In this document: in pieces, positions 1 to 9,105 of the stretch
Layout of the letters: each line of letters starts with the position of its first letter
Numbering within the stretch: the first letter of the stretch is position 1
Position numbers and translations under genes: made by a program
NCBI GenBank assembly: GCA_045545735.1
Contig: JAZQBM010000001.1
Location: 124,001-188,000 of the forward strand
Direction of reading: 5' to 3'
Length of the DNA: 64,000 nucleotides
Origin: Fimenecus sp045545735
Lineage (GTDB): Bacteria > Bacillota > Clostridia > Oscillospirales > Acutalibacteraceae
Notes under the pieces: generated by a model
The model's database searches: none
The model's input: only the letters and a program-made list of their open reading frames with translations
What the model was told of the DNA's origin: nothing

Positions 1-1
1 A

Positions 2-100
2 GAAGATGGTAGTTTTGACTTAATTCGTCGTGCAGAAACACCTGCAGATTACTTTGCGACATTTGATTGTTTTGATTTCTATAAAAAAGTTACTGAATAA
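2..100 (+). CDS. C-terminal end of an unidentified protein (partial)
   Basis: An open frame enters from the left edge and stops at the TAA at 98-100, giving 32 residues. The tail is acidic and aromatic, with DYFATFDCFDFYKK near the end. That is too short and undistinctive to assign a family. It lies 15 bases before dnaE on the same strand, so it may be the upstream member of the same transcript. It does not resemble the C-terminus of WhiA, which precedes dnaE in some relatives. Confidence 0.5.
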   Translation, partial: EDGSFDLIRRAETPADYFATFDCFDFYKKVTE

Positions 101-115
101 TTTGGAGTAATAATT

Positions 116-3100
116 ATGTCATTCGTTCACTTGCACGTGCATACTGAATACAGCTTATTAGACGGCGTTTGCCGTCTTAATAGGCTTTGTTCTGTTGCAA
201 AAGAACGAGGACAAAATGCTATCGCAATTACTGACCACGGTAATTTATTTGGGGCAGTTGACTTTTATAAAGAGGCAAAAAAGGTAGGAATTAAGCCGAT
301 TATTGGTTGCGAGGTTTATGTAGCTGCCCGTTCAAGATTTGATAAAATTCATGGTGTTGACTCTAATCGTCATCATTTAGTATTACTTTGTAAAAATGAA
401 ATCGGCTATAAAAATCTTACAAAATTAGTTTCTTCAGCTTGGGTTGACGGCTTTTATACAAAACCAAGAATTGACCGTGAGTTGTTAAAGAAACATCACG
501 AGGGGCTTATATGCCTTTCTGCTTGTCTTGCTGGTGAAATTCCTAAACTTATTATAAATGGGGAGTATATCAAGGCAAAAGAAACTGCGTTATGGTATTC
601 GGAACTTTTTGGGAAAGATAACTACTATCTTGAAATGCAGGACCATTCTTTATCTGAGCAGTTAAAAGTCAATGAGGGTTTATTGCGTCTTTCACAAGAA
701 ACTGGTATCCCACTTGTAGCAACAAATGACGTACATTATATAGACAAATCTGATGCCAAAGTGCAAAAAGTACTTATTTGTATTGCGACTAACCATACTG
801 TTGATGAAGAATCTGCACTTGAATTTGAAACTGATGAATTTTACCTTAAAACCGAAGATGAAATGCGTCATAAGTTCGGCTATGTAGAAGAAGCAATTCA
901 AAATACACAAAAAATTGCAGATATGTGTGATTTTGATTTTGAGTTTGGAAATACAAAACTTCCAAATTTCCAAGTGCCTGACGGCATTACTCATTACGAC
1001 TATCTTCGTGAAAAATCATATAAAGGACTAAAAGAGAAATACGGTGAAAATCCCGATAAACTTTATGTTGACAGGCTTGAATATGAACTTTCAGTTATTG
1101 AAAGTATGGGATATGTTGACTATTTTCTTATTGTTTCTGATTTTATTCAATATGCGAAAAACAATGGTATTCCTGTAGGCCCCGGACGTGGCTCAGGTGC
1201 AGGTAGTATCTGTGCTTATTGCACAGGTATTACAAATGTTGACCCAATAAAATACAATCTTATTTTTGAACGTTTCTTAAATCCTGAGCGTGTTAGTATG
1301 CCCGATATTGACGTTGACTTTTGTTATGAAAGACGTCAAGAAGTAATTGACTATGTTGTCAATAAATATGGGGCTGACCATGTTGCACAGATTGTAACTT
1401 TTGGTACAATGGCGGCTCGTGCCGCAATTCGAGATGTAGGCAGAGCTTTAGGTATGCCTTATTCAACTGTTGATACTGTTGCAAAGAAAATACCAAGAGT
1501 GTTGGGTATTACAATAGGAAAAGCACTAAAAGAAAGTGAAGAATTAAAACTTTTATATGATAGTGACGATAAAGTAAAAGAACTTATTGATACCTCAATG
1601 AGTGTTGAAGGCATGCCTCGTCATGCATCAACTCACGCGGCAGGTATTGTTATTACTGACAGACCTGTAAGCGATTATGTGCCACTTGCAACAAATGATG
1701 AATCTGTTGTTACACAGTTTACAATGACAACTATTGAAGAACTTGGACTTCTCAAAATGGATTTCTTGGGACTTCGCACTTTAACTGTAATCAACGATTG
1801 CGTCAAAATGGTGCAACATAAAAATCCAAATTTTGATATTGAGAAAATTGATTTCAACGATTTGAATGTGTATTCATTATTTACAAGTGGTAAAACTGAC
1901 GGTGTATTCCAATGCGAATCTTCAGGTATGAGAAGCGTTTTTATGCGTCTTAAACCTACTAATATTGAAGATATTATTGCGGTTATTTCGCTTTACCGTC
2001 CTGGTCCAATGGATTCTATCGATTCTTACATTCAAAACAGACACAATACAAAAAGTATTAAATATAAAACACCGATGCTTCGTGATATTCTTGACGTTAC
2101 TTACGGTTGTATGGTTTATCAAGAACAGGTTATGCAAATATTCCGTTCACTTGCAGATTATTCGCTTGGCAGGGCTGATATTGTTCGTCGTGCAATGTCA
2201 AAGAAAAAACATAAGGTTCTTGAAGATGAGCGTGCTTTTTTCTGTGATGGCTGTGCTAAAAATGGCATTTCAAAAGAAATTGCAAATGAAATTTTCGATG
2301 ATATGTCTTCATTTGCTTCATACGCTTTTAACAAATCTCACGCTGCGGCATATGCTGTTGTAGCGTACAGAACTGCATATCTTAAATATTATTATCCTTG
2401 TGAATTTATGGCGGCACTACTTACAAGCGTGCTTGATAATTCCGATAAAGTAGCAGGATATATAGATGATTGTAAACGTAATGGAATTAAAATTCTTTCG
2501 CCAAATGTAAATTTCAGTTTTAAGAATTTCACCGTTTCAAAAGATAACCAAAAATCAATAATGTTTGGGCTTTTAGCTATTAAAAATCTTGGCCATGATT
2601 TTATTGATACAATTATTTCAGAACGTGAAAGAAGTGGTGAATTTACGTCATTCTACTCATTCTGCAAGCGTGTTCACGGTAAGGGCTTTAATCGTCGTTC
2701 AGTTGAAAGTCTTATAAAAAGTGGTGCTCTTGACTCGCTTGGAAGTAATCGTCATGAAATGCTTATAAATTTACCATTTATAATTGACGAACTTGATGAT
2801 AATCGTAGAAGAAATGTTCAGGGTCAAATAGGATTTTTTGATATGATGAATGAAAGTGGAAGTTCTGAGTATGTAATGAAATCAACTGCAGAATTTAAGA
2901 CTCAGGAACTTCTTATGATGGAAAAAGAAACGACAGGCCTTTACATTTCATCACATCCTATGGAGCAGTACGCTGATTTGTCAAACGAACTTAAATGCGA
3001 CAAAATTGGCAATATTTTAAATGCGGAAGATGATTTCAATTCACCTTATATTGATACGGCAGACGTGAAAATAATGGGTATAATAAGTGGAGTTACCCGA

Positions 3101-3550
3101 AAACAAACTAAAAAAGGCGACAGTATGGCGTTTTTGAATATTGAAGATGTTGGCGGTACAATTGAAGTTATTGTATTTCCAAAACTGCTCGCAAAATATA
3201 TGAATAAAATAAATAATGGCGTTGCAGTGCTTGTTGGTGGTAGACTTTCAATGCGTGAAGAAGAGAACCCAAAGATTATTCTCGATTACCTTGAAACTGC
3301 TGAAATAGCAAAAGATAATCGAACAAAAAAACAAGGTCTGTTTATAAGAGTTGAGAATAATCAGTCACAAATATATTCAAAATGTCTTGAAATAATAAAT
3401 AACAGTGTAAGTGTAGGAGAAACTCCGCTGTATTTCTATTTTGCATCAACAAAACAGTATTTTCCGTGTAAAAAGATTACAATCGGTGATAATCTTATAA
3501 ATGAATTGAAAGAAATTGCAGGGGAGCAGAATGTTATTTTGCAAAAATGA
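116..3550 (+). CDS. dnaE: DNA polymerase III alpha subunit (DnaE type)
   Basis: Replicative DNA polymerase subunit of family C, 1144 residues, the usual length for DnaE1/DnaE3 and unlike PolC, which carries an internal exonuclease. The N-terminal PHP domain starts with HLHVHTEYSLLDG and keeps TDHGN and NDVHY metal-binding motifs. The palm contains PGRGSGAGS near residue 355 and the catalytic acidic motif PDIDVDF near 395. A third acidic motif lies in LKMDFLGLR near 548. Helix-hairpin-helix and OB-fold regions follow, the OB fold at about 983-1045. The start is supported by TTGGAG about nine bases upstream. It is followed by pfkA, a neighbourhood seen in other Firmicutes. All expected motifs are intact. 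Confidence 0.97.
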   Translation: MSFVHLHVHTEYSLLDGVCRLNRLCSVAKERGQNAIAITDHGNLFGAVDFYKEAKKVGIKPIIGCEVYVAARSRFDKIHGVDSNRHHLVLLCKNEIGYKNLTKLVSSAWVDGFYTKPRIDRELLKKHHEGLICLSACLAGEIPKLIINGEYIKAKETALWYSELFGKDNYYLEMQDHSLSEQLKVNEGLLRLSQETGIPLVATNDVHYIDKSDAKVQKVLICIATNHTVDEESALEFETDEFYLKTEDEMRHKFGYVEEAIQNTQKIADMCDFDFEFGNTKLPNFQVPDGITHYDYLREKSYKGLKEKYGENPDKLYVDRLEYELSVIESMGYVDYFLIVSDFIQYAKNNGIPVGPGRGSGAGSICAYCTGITNVDPIKYNLIFERFLNPERVSMPDIDVDFCYERRQEVIDYVVNKYGADHVAQIVTFGTMAARAAIRDVGRALGMPYSTVDTVAKKIPRVLGITIGKALKESEELKLLYDSDDKVKELIDTSMSVEGMPRHASTHAAGIVITDRPVSDYVPLATNDESVVTQFTMTTIEELGLLKMDFLGLRTLTVINDCVKMVQHKNPNFDIEKIDFNDLNVYSLFTSGKTDGVFQCESSGMRSVFMRLKPTNIEDIIAVISLYRPGPMDSIDSYIQNRHNTKSIKYKTPMLRDILDVTYGCMVYQEQVMQIFRSLADYSLGRADIVRRAMSKKKHKVLEDERAFFCDGCAKNGISKEIANEIFDDMSSFASYAFNKSHAAAYAVVAYRTAYLKYYYPCEFMAALLTSVLDNSDKVAGYIDDCKRNGIKILSPNVNFSFKNFTVSKDNQKSIMFGLLAIKNLGHDFIDTIISERERSGEFTSFYSFCKRVHGKGFNRRSVESLIKSGALDSLGSNRHEMLINLPFIIDELDDNRRRNVQGQIGFFDMMNESGSSEYVMKSTAEFKTQELLMMEKETTGLYISSHPMEQYADLSNELKCDKIGNILNAEDDFNSPYIDTADVKIMGIISGVTRKQTKKGDSMAFLNIEDVGGTIEVIVFPKLLAKYMNKINNGVAVLVGGRLSMREEENPKIILDYLETAEIAKDNRTKKQGLFIRVENNQSQIYSKCLEIINNSVSVGETPLYFYFASTKQYFPCKKITIGDNLINELKEIAGEQNVILQK

Positions 3551-3558
3551 TTAATTAC

Positions 3559-3587
3559 TTGCATTTTATAATTTCTTGTGTTATTAT
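3559..3587 (+). promoter_or_regulatory. Predicted sigma-A promoter of pfkA
   Basis: TTGCAT at 3559-3564 and TATTAT at 3582-3587 are separated by 17 bases, just after the dnaE stop. The -35 matches consensus at four of six positions and the -10 at five of six. It would start a transcript about 40 bases before the pfkA start codon. Confidence 0.45.
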
Positions 3588-3633
3588 ATGTATTCAATGT
3601 GGTAATTTTTAGCAAATTTAAAGGGTGATAAAA

Positions 3634-4596
3634 ATGAAGACAATAGGTGTTTTAACAAGTGGCGGCGACGCTCCTGGTATGAACGCAGCTGTTCGTGCAG
3701 TTGTTCGTGCAGGTTGTGAAAATGGATTTAGAGTAATGGGTATTAGACGAGGCTATAATGGTCTTATGCAAGGTGATATGTTTGAAATGAACCTTCGTTC
3801 AGTTTCTAACATTATAAACCGTGGTGGTACTGTTCTTTACTCTGCAAGAAGTCCTGAATTTAAGACTGAAGAAGGACTTCAAAAAGCACTTAAAGTTGCA
3901 AAAGACGTTAATATGGAAGGTATTGTTGTAATTGGTGGCGACGGTTCATTCCGTGGTGCTCGTGATTTGTCACTTCGTGGTGTTAATTGCGTAGGTATTC
4001 CGGGTACAATTGACAATGATATTGCTTGTAGTGACTACACAATCGGTTATGATACAGCAATGAATACTGTTCTTGAAATGGTTGACAGACTTCGTGATAC
4101 AACCGAATCACACGACCGTTGTTCAGTTGTTGAAGTAATGGGCAGACGTGCAGGTTATATTGCACTTAATGCAGGTATTGCTTGCGGTGCAACTTCAATT
4201 CTTATTCCTGAAGTAGAATATGACTTCCAGCGTGATGTTATTGACAGAATGAAGAGAACTCAGAAAACAGGTAAAAAGCATTTCATTATTCTTGTTGCTG
4301 AGGGAATCGGTGGCGTTGAAGAAATGGCAAAGCGTATTGAGGCTGAAACAGGCGTTGAGTCACGTGCTACAATTCTTGGACATGTTCAGCGTGGTGGTCA
4401 TCCAACTGTACGTGACAGAGTTACAGCTTCTCTTATGGGTTACAAGGCAGTTGAACTTCTTAAAGCAGGTATCGGTAACAGAGTTCTTGCTATGAATAAA
4501 GATGTAATCGTTGATTATGATATCTTTGAAGCACTCAATATGAAGAAATCTCTTAATATTGAAGAGTACAAAATTGCTCACGAAATTTCTATTTAA
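3634..4596 (+). CDS. pfkA: ATP-dependent 6-phosphofructokinase
   Basis: Phosphorylates fructose 6-phosphate to fructose 1,6-bisphosphate in glycolysis; cytoplasmic tetramer in this family. The 320-residue length matches bacterial PfkA (319-320). N-terminal nucleotide loop GGDAPGMNAAVR, then GGDGSFRGA and the catalytic loop PGTIDND. The glycine in PGTIDND, where pyrophosphate-dependent enzymes carry lysine, points to ATP as donor. MGRRAGYIAL and the C-terminal HVQRGG substrate motif are present. The ATG at 3634 is chosen over the in-frame GTG at 3625 because AAGGGTG (3621-3627) sits seven bases before it. The shikimate-kinase-like gene begins three bases after the stop, so the two are very likely co-transcribed. 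Confidence 0.96.
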   Translation: MKTIGVLTSGGDAPGMNAAVRAVVRAGCENGFRVMGIRRGYNGLMQGDMFEMNLRSVSNIINRGGTVLYSARSPEFKTEEGLQKALKVAKDVNMEGIVVIGGDGSFRGARDLSLRGVNCVGIPGTIDNDIACSDYTIGYDTAMNTVLEMVDRLRDTTESHDRCSVVEVMGRRAGYIALNAGIACGATSILIPEVEYDFQRDVIDRMKRTQKTGKKHFIILVAEGIGGVEEMAKRIEAETGVESRATILGHVQRGGHPTVRDRVTASLMGYKAVELLKAGIGNRVLAMNKDVIVDYDIFEALNMKKSLNIEEYKIAHEISI

Positions 4597-4599
4597 GTT

Positions 4600-5091
4600 A
4601 TGTCAAATATTATACTTATTGGTATGCCCGGTTGTGGCAAGAGTACAGTCGGTGTTATTCTTGCAAAAACGATGGGTATAGGTTTTGTTGATACTGACTT
4701 GATTATTCAGCAACGTGAAAAAAGGCTCTTGCAGAATATTATTGATACTGACGGTATTGACTATTTTCTTGACTGTGAAGCTGAAGCGGTAAAATCTCTT
4801 GATTGTGATAACTGTGTAATTGCAACAGGCGGTAGTGTAGTTTATAGAGATGTTGCTATTGAACATCTGAAAAAGAACGGCAAGATTATATTTCTTGATG
4901 TTCCGCTTGATGAAATTAAAAGGCGTCTTAATAATATAAGCACACGCGGAATTGCAGCACAGAAGAATGATACAATTGATGATATTTATAATGAGCGAAT
5001 AGCTCTTTATAACAAATATGCTGATATTAAACTTTCTCTTGACGGAATTTCAGTTGAACAGACAGTCGAAAAAATTTGTAAAATTTTATAA
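4600..5091 (+). CDS. Shikimate-kinase-like protein
   Basis: A 163-residue P-loop kinase of the shikimate kinase fold. GMPGCGKST (residues 8-16) is the Walker A loop and DTD (31-33) the metal/substrate motif. Two positions that normally bind shikimate deviate. The FRxxE motif reads FLDCE (56-60), losing the arginine, and the GGG loop reads GGS (77-79). The lid segment is STRGIAAQ. The start follows the pfkA stop by three bases and no other aro gene is nearby. It would automatically be named AroK, but the substitutions leave real doubt about the substrate. The transcript ends at a strong hairpin just downstream. Confidence 0.75.
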   Translation: MSNIILIGMPGCGKSTVGVILAKTMGIGFVDTDLIIQQREKRLLQNIIDTDGIDYFLDCEAEAVKSLDCDNCVIATGGSVVYRDVAIEHLKKNGKIIFLDVPLDEIKRRLNNISTRGIAAQKNDTIDDIYNERIALYNKYADIKLSLDGISVEQTVEKICKIL

Positions 5092-5099
5092 CAAAAATT

Positions 5100-5142
5100 G
5101 CCTTACGGTGAAATGTAAAATTCGCCGTAAGGCTTATTTTTT
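5100..5142 (+). terminator. Rho-independent terminator after the pfkA operon
   Basis: A 13-pair stem with one G-U pair: left arm 5100-5112, right arm 5121-5133, eight-base loop, followed by TTATTTTTT. Confidence 0.9.
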
Positions 5143-5179
5143 ACCTCAAATATTATGCTTTGTTAGTGGCAGATTATTA

Positions 5180-5198
5180 GTGCGACAAAAAGTCGTAC
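5180..5198 (+). other. Small stem-loop abutting the spoIVB ribosome-binding site
   Basis: GTGCGAC (5180-5186) pairs with GTCGTAC (5192-5198) around an AAAAA loop, one G-U pair. GGAGGTG begins at the next base (5199). It could affect ribosome access or mRNA stability; no function is shown. Confidence 0.4.
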
Positions 5199-5211
5199 GG
5201 AGGTGAAAAAA

Positions 5212-6450
5212 TTGCGTAATTTATTAAAATTTTTATCAGTTTTAGGTGTGGTCTTGTGTACCATTATATTTTCATTAATTTATTTTATTGAGTTTTCAGT
5301 ACCTGAAAAAGTAACAACAATTGAACAAGCGGGTTACAAAATTCCTGAAGTTTTTGGATTTAGTCTTTTTAATATAAAAATTGAAAGTAATTTAGATGTT
5401 TCAAGGAATAATAATGAGTCAATACAACAGGAGGCTGAAATTGAACTTTTTAATATTATTCCCGTAAAAAATATTCAGATAACAAATTCAAAACGGAAAT
5501 ATGTAGTTCCGGGCGGAGAGATATTTGGTATTAAACTTTATACTGACGGAATAATTGTTGTTGATACCGATGTTGTTGAAACAAATAATGGTATAGTGAA
5601 TCCTGCTGAAAAATCGGGACTTTTAATTGGTGATGTTATTAAAAAAATTGACGGTATAGAAATTGAGTCAACTAGTCATTTGACAAAAGTTATTGAAAAA
5701 AGTCAAGGTAATGAAATGAGTATAACAGTAATTCGAGATAGTAAAGAAATGACCGTTAATTTTAAAACTTATAAGGATAGCATAAGTGGAAAATATAAAG
5801 CAGGACTGTGGGTGCGTGATAGTACTGCGGGACTTGGAACGGTTACTTTTTATAATCCTGAAAACAACTCTTTTGCAGGATTGGGACATCCCATATATGA
5901 TGTTGATACAAATGAAATAATGCCTATGAAAAATGGCGATATGGCAGAAGCAAGCATTAAAGGTCTATATAAAAGTTCAAACGGTGTGGTAGGTGAGTTG
6001 TGCGGAGTACTTTCGGGAAGAAGTAAAGGTGAACTTTGCCTTAATTGTGAAGAAGGTATTTATGGATTTACAAATTGTAAGAAAACTGAAACTTTACCAA
6101 TTGCAGTACGGCAAGAGATAACGGAAACAGATGCACAAATAATCTGCACTATTGATAATTCAGGACCAAAATATTTTGATGTAAAAATAATTAAAATTTA
6201 TTCGAATTCAGCAACAGTTAATAAAGACATGATTGTGAAAATAACAGATAAAGAGTTGCTCAGTAAAACAGGCGGTATAGTGCAAGGAATGAGCGGTACG
6301 CCAATAATTCAAAACGGTATGTTGGTAGGTGCTATAACTCATGTGTTTGTTAATGACCCAACACAAGGTTACGCAATTTTTGCAGAAAGAATGTATGAAA
6401 CCTCTGTCGGTCGGGAAATGCAAAAATACGAACAACTCAAAGCATCCTGA
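5212..6450 (+). CDS. spoIVB: SpoIVB-like sporulation serine peptidase (S55)
   Basis: In endospore formers SpoIVB is made in the forespore, crosses the inner forespore membrane and triggers the SpoIVF complex and pro-sigma-K processing. Residues about 4-27 form a signal anchor. A PDZ domain lies near 105-190 (SGLLIGDVIKKIDG). The S55 catalytic domain follows, with GLGHPI supplying the histidine, QGMSGTPI the serine (Ser361) and VFVNDP the aspartate. The TTG at 5212 is preferred to the GTG at 5203 because GGAGGTG (5199-5205) lies six bases before TTG and overlaps the GTG. The usual neighbour spo0A is absent; the next gene converges from the other strand. Confidence 0.9.
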   Translation: MRNLLKFLSVLGVVLCTIIFSLIYFIEFSVPEKVTTIEQAGYKIPEVFGFSLFNIKIESNLDVSRNNNESIQQEAEIELFNIIPVKNIQITNSKRKYVVPGGEIFGIKLYTDGIIVVDTDVVETNNGIVNPAEKSGLLIGDVIKKIDGIEIESTSHLTKVIEKSQGNEMSITVIRDSKEMTVNFKTYKDSISGKYKAGLWVRDSTAGLGTVTFYNPENNSFAGLGHPIYDVDTNEIMPMKNGDMAEASIKGLYKSSNGVVGELCGVLSGRSKGELCLNCEEGIYGFTNCKKTETLPIAVRQEITETDAQIICTIDNSGPKYFDVKIIKIYSNSATVNKDMIVKITDKELLSKTGGIVQGMSGTPIIQNGMLVGAITHVFVNDPTQGYAIFAERMYETSVGREMQKYEQLKAS

Positions 6451-6460
6451 CAAAACAAAA

Positions 6461-6486
6461 GGGTGGAGTCCATTTGGATTCCACCC
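6461..6486. terminator. Bidirectional terminator between spoIVB and the DUF711 gene
   Basis: GGGTGGAGTCC (6461-6471) pairs with GGATTCCACCC (6476-6486) with one G-U pair and a four-base loop. AT-rich flanks lie on both sides between convergent genes. Confidence 0.8.
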
Positions 6487-6499
6487 GAATTTATAATAT

Positions 6500-7855
6500 T
6501 TAGTTTTTCAAACTCTGTAACGGTGCAGGGATTCGACCACCACGGTTGATAAATTTAGCAGGGGAGGCTGTGTTGAGTTTCATAACAGGTCCATAGCCTA
6601 AAAGTCCACCGAAATTAAGTGTGTCGCCAATGTTCTTGCCAATTGCTGGAATGAGTCTTACTGCAGTTGTTTTTGAGTTTACCATACCAATTGCAGCTTC
6701 GTCAGCAATAATGCCTGAAAGTACTTCTGCTGTTGTGTCGCCAGGTACAATAATCATATCAAGACCAACAGAGCAAACGCAAGTCATAGCTTCAAGTTTT
6801 TCAATTGTAAGTGCACCACTTGTAGCCGCTGCAATCATGCCTGCGTCTTCTGAAACAGGAATAAATGCACCTGAAAGTCCGCCAACGTGTGAAGATGCCA
6901 TAACGCCACCTTTTTTAACGGCATCGTTAAGAAGTGCAAGACAAGCAGTTGTGCCGTGAGCACCACATTGTTCAAGTCCCATTTCTTCAAGAATATAAGC
7001 CACAGAATCGCCTATAGCAGGTGTTGGAGCAAGTGAGAGGTCAACTATACCAAATGGTACATCAAGTCGTTTTGATGCCTCACAAGCCACAAGTTGTCCC
7101 ATTCGTGTAATCTTGAATGCTGTACGTTTAACCATGTCTGCAACTTCTGTAATATTAGCGTCAGGAATTTTTGAAATTGCTGAACGTACAACACCAGGGC
7201 CTGATACGCCAACATTGATTACGCAGTCAGGTTCACCAACACCGTGAAATGCACCCGCCATAAATGGATTGTCTTCAGGAGCATTACAGAATACAACAAG
7301 TTTTGCAGGACCAATACAACCCTTATTTGCTGTAACTTCTGCAGACTCTTTAATTATTTGTCCCATCATTTTAACCGCATCCATATTAATGCCGGCTTTT
7401 GTTGAGCCGATATTTACAGATGAGCAAATATGTTCAGTAACGTCAAGTGCTTCAGGAATACTACGGATAAGTGCCTCATCACCAGCTGCAAAACCTTTTT
7501 GAACAAGTGCAGAGTAACCGCCAATAAAGTTTACGCCAACGTTCTGTGCAACTCTTTCAAGAGTTTTAGCATAAAGTACAGGGTCACCCTTGCCAGATGC
7601 TAAAATCATAGATATTGGTGTTACTGAAATTCTTTTATTGATAATCGGAATTCCGTATTCCTTTTCAATATCTTCACCGGTCTTTACAAGGTTTTCTGCT
7701 TTTCTTGTCATCTTCTCATAAATTTTGTCGCAAGTTGATTTTGCGTCACCTGTGCAACAATCAAGAAGTGAAATACCCATTGTAATTGTTCTGATATCAA
7801 GATTTTCATCTTGAATCATATTGATTGTTTCAAGTATATCGTGTGTATTAATCAT
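6500..7855 (-). CDS. PFL-fold DUF711/UPF0210 family protein
   Basis: A 451-residue protein recognised as the DUF711 (UPF0210) family by overall composition and by conserved segments such as the N-terminal DIRTITMGIS, the glycine-rich GVGEPDCVINVGVSGPG and CGAHGTTACL. The family adopts a pyruvate-formate-lyase-like fold, but its reaction is unknown to me. No glycyl-radical motif is evident. It lies 12 bases downstream of the ACT-domain gene, and the pairing of UPF0237 (ACT) with UPF0210 recurs in many bacteria, so the ACT protein may regulate it or bind its ligand. AGTAGGT precedes the ATG. Confidence 0.9.
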   Translation of the reverse strand: MINTHDILETINMIQDENLDIRTITMGISLLDCCTGDAKSTCDKIYEKMTRKAENLVKTGEDIEKEYGIPIINKRISVTPISMILASGKGDPVLYAKTLERVAQNVGVNFIGGYSALVQKGFAAGDEALIRSIPEALDVTEHICSSVNIGSTKAGINMDAVKMMGQIIKESAEVTANKGCIGPAKLVVFCNAPEDNPFMAGAFHGVGEPDCVINVGVSGPGVVRSAISKIPDANITEVADMVKRTAFKITRMGQLVACEASKRLDVPFGIVDLSLAPTPAIGDSVAYILEEMGLEQCGAHGTTACLALLNDAVKKGGVMASSHVGGLSGAFIPVSEDAGMIAAATSGALTIEKLEAMTCVCSVGLDMIIVPGDTTAEVLSGIIADEAAIGMVNSKTTAVRLIPAIGKNIGDTLNFGGLLGYGPVMKLNTASPAKFINRGGRIPAPLQSLKN

Positions 7856-7867
7856 TTTTCTACCTAC

Positions 7868-8137
7868 TTATATTCTGTGCATTGAGTTGAAAATATCTTC
7901 GTGCATAACGTGAATTGAAAGTGCCATTTCTTTACCAATTTCTGTAACCTTGTCTGAAAAGTCTGTAAATGGAACAGATGCATTTTCTAAATCAACAAGC
8001 ATAATCATACAGAACATATCTTGAAGAATTGATTGTGAAACTTCAATAACATTAACGCCGTTTTCAGCACAAACGCCTGAAACTTTGGCAAGAATACCAA
8101 CCATATCTTTACCTACTACAGTAATAATACCTCTCAT
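7868..8137 (-). CDS. ACT-domain protein, UPF0237 family
   Basis: A single ACT domain of 89 residues, starting MRGIITVVGKD and matching the usual length of UPF0237 proteins. ACT domains bind small ligands, often amino acids, at dimer interfaces. The ATG at 8137 is preferred to an in-frame TTG at 8152 because GGAGG lies eight bases before it and would be inside the longer frame. First gene of a two-gene unit with the DUF711 protein. The ligand is unknown. Confidence 0.9.
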   Translation of the reverse strand: MRGIITVVGKDMVGILAKVSGVCAENGVNVIEVSQSILQDMFCMIMLVDLENASVPFTDFSDKVTEIGKEMALSIHVMHEDIFNSMHRI

Positions 8138-8166
8138 TTTAATTACCTCCAAAATGTGTTATATAT

Positions 8167-8195
8167 ATTGTAACAGAAAAAAACTTTCTTGTGAA
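8167..8195 (-). promoter_or_regulatory. Predicted sigma-A promoter of the ACT-DUF711 operon
   Basis: Read on the minus strand: TTCACA (8195-8190), 17 bases, TACAAT (8172-8167). Both boxes match consensus at five of six positions. It lies 30 bases before the ACT start codon. Confidence 0.6.
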
Positions 8196-8217
8196 TATCA
8201 ATATTTTTCAAAATTTG

Positions 8218-8247
8218 TTGAAAAATATGGTAGATTTATAGTAAAAT
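8218..8247 (+). promoter_or_regulatory. Predicted promoter of the PHP-ispE operon
   Basis: TTGAAA (8218-8223), an 18-base spacer and TAAAAT (8242-8247), 30 bases before the start at 8278. Confidence 0.5.
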
Positions 8248-8277
8248 AAACACATAATCTATAGGAGGTGCATTCCT

Positions 8278-9102
8278 ATGTACAAAAATATTGTTGATTT
8301 GCACGTTCATACTGATAATTCCTTTGACGGTAATCACTCGGCAACATTTTTCTGCGAAAAGGCAGAAATGATGGATTTGCGTGCACTGGCTTTTACCGAC
8401 CATTGTGAAGTTGACCAGTTTCGTGGGGATGATAATTATGAAAAACGTATTTTTCAAGCATTTTTTGAAATCGCAAAGGTGCGTTCTGCGTTTCGTGGCA
8501 AACTTTTAATTCTTAATGGTATTGAGTTAGGACAGCCTGCTTACGATATTGAAACTGCAAATGATATAGTAAGCAGATACGACTATGACCACGTTTTAGG
8601 CTCAGTTCACAATCTCCGTGGCGGTGAAGATTTTTATTTTATGAAAAATCTTAAACTTGATGAAGCAGATAAATTATTGAAACAATATTTTGACGAAATT
8701 ATTGTAATGCTTAAATGGGGTAAGTTTGATGTTCTTGCTCATCTCACATACCCGTTGCGATATTTCTATTCACAATCAAATCTTGATATTGATTTGAATA
8801 ACTTTAAAAAGCAGATTGACGAAATTCTCTTACTTACCGCGAGAAGTGACAAAGCACTTGAAATCAATACTGCGGCACTTCGTCAACCACTTAATAAACT
8901 TTCACCTGAAGTAGATATAGTTAAACGATTTAAAGAACTTGGCGGTAAATATGTTTCTGTTGGATCTGACGCTCATTATGCCGAACATCTTGCTTGCGAT
9001 ATTGATATGGCATACAGTTGTGCTTTAGAAGCGGGATTTGACAGTATAACATTTTTCCAAAAACATACTCCAATGCAAATGAAAATTGAAAGGTCGGACT
9101 AA
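8278..9102 (+). CDS. PHP-domain phosphatase, histidinol-phosphatase (HisJ) family
   Basis: A 274-residue PHP metallohydrolase. Metal ligands appear in order as DLHVHTDNS, TDHCE, the GIELG glutamate, GSVHNL and GSDAHY. The family includes HisK/HisJ, which dephosphorylates histidinol phosphate in histidine synthesis. No his genes are near, so the substrate may be another phosphomonoester. AGGAGGTG lies eight bases before the ATG. ispE starts three bases after the stop, so the two are translated from one message. Confidence 0.85.
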   Translation: MYKNIVDLHVHTDNSFDGNHSATFFCEKAEMMDLRALAFTDHCEVDQFRGDDNYEKRIFQAFFEIAKVRSAFRGKLLILNGIELGQPAYDIETANDIVSRYDYDHVLGSVHNLRGGEDFYFMKNLKLDEADKLLKQYFDEIIVMLKWGKFDVLAHLTYPLRYFYSQSNLDIDLNNFKKQIDEILLLTARSDKALEINTAALRQPLNKLSPEVDIVKRFKELGGKYVSVGSDAHYAEHLACDIDMAYSCALEAGFDSITFFQKHTPMQMKIERSD

Positions 9103-9105
9103 ATA

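Noticed and set aside
1965..2363. Open frame of 132 codons inside dnaE
   Set aside because: Out-of-frame shadow of the conserved polymerase domain.
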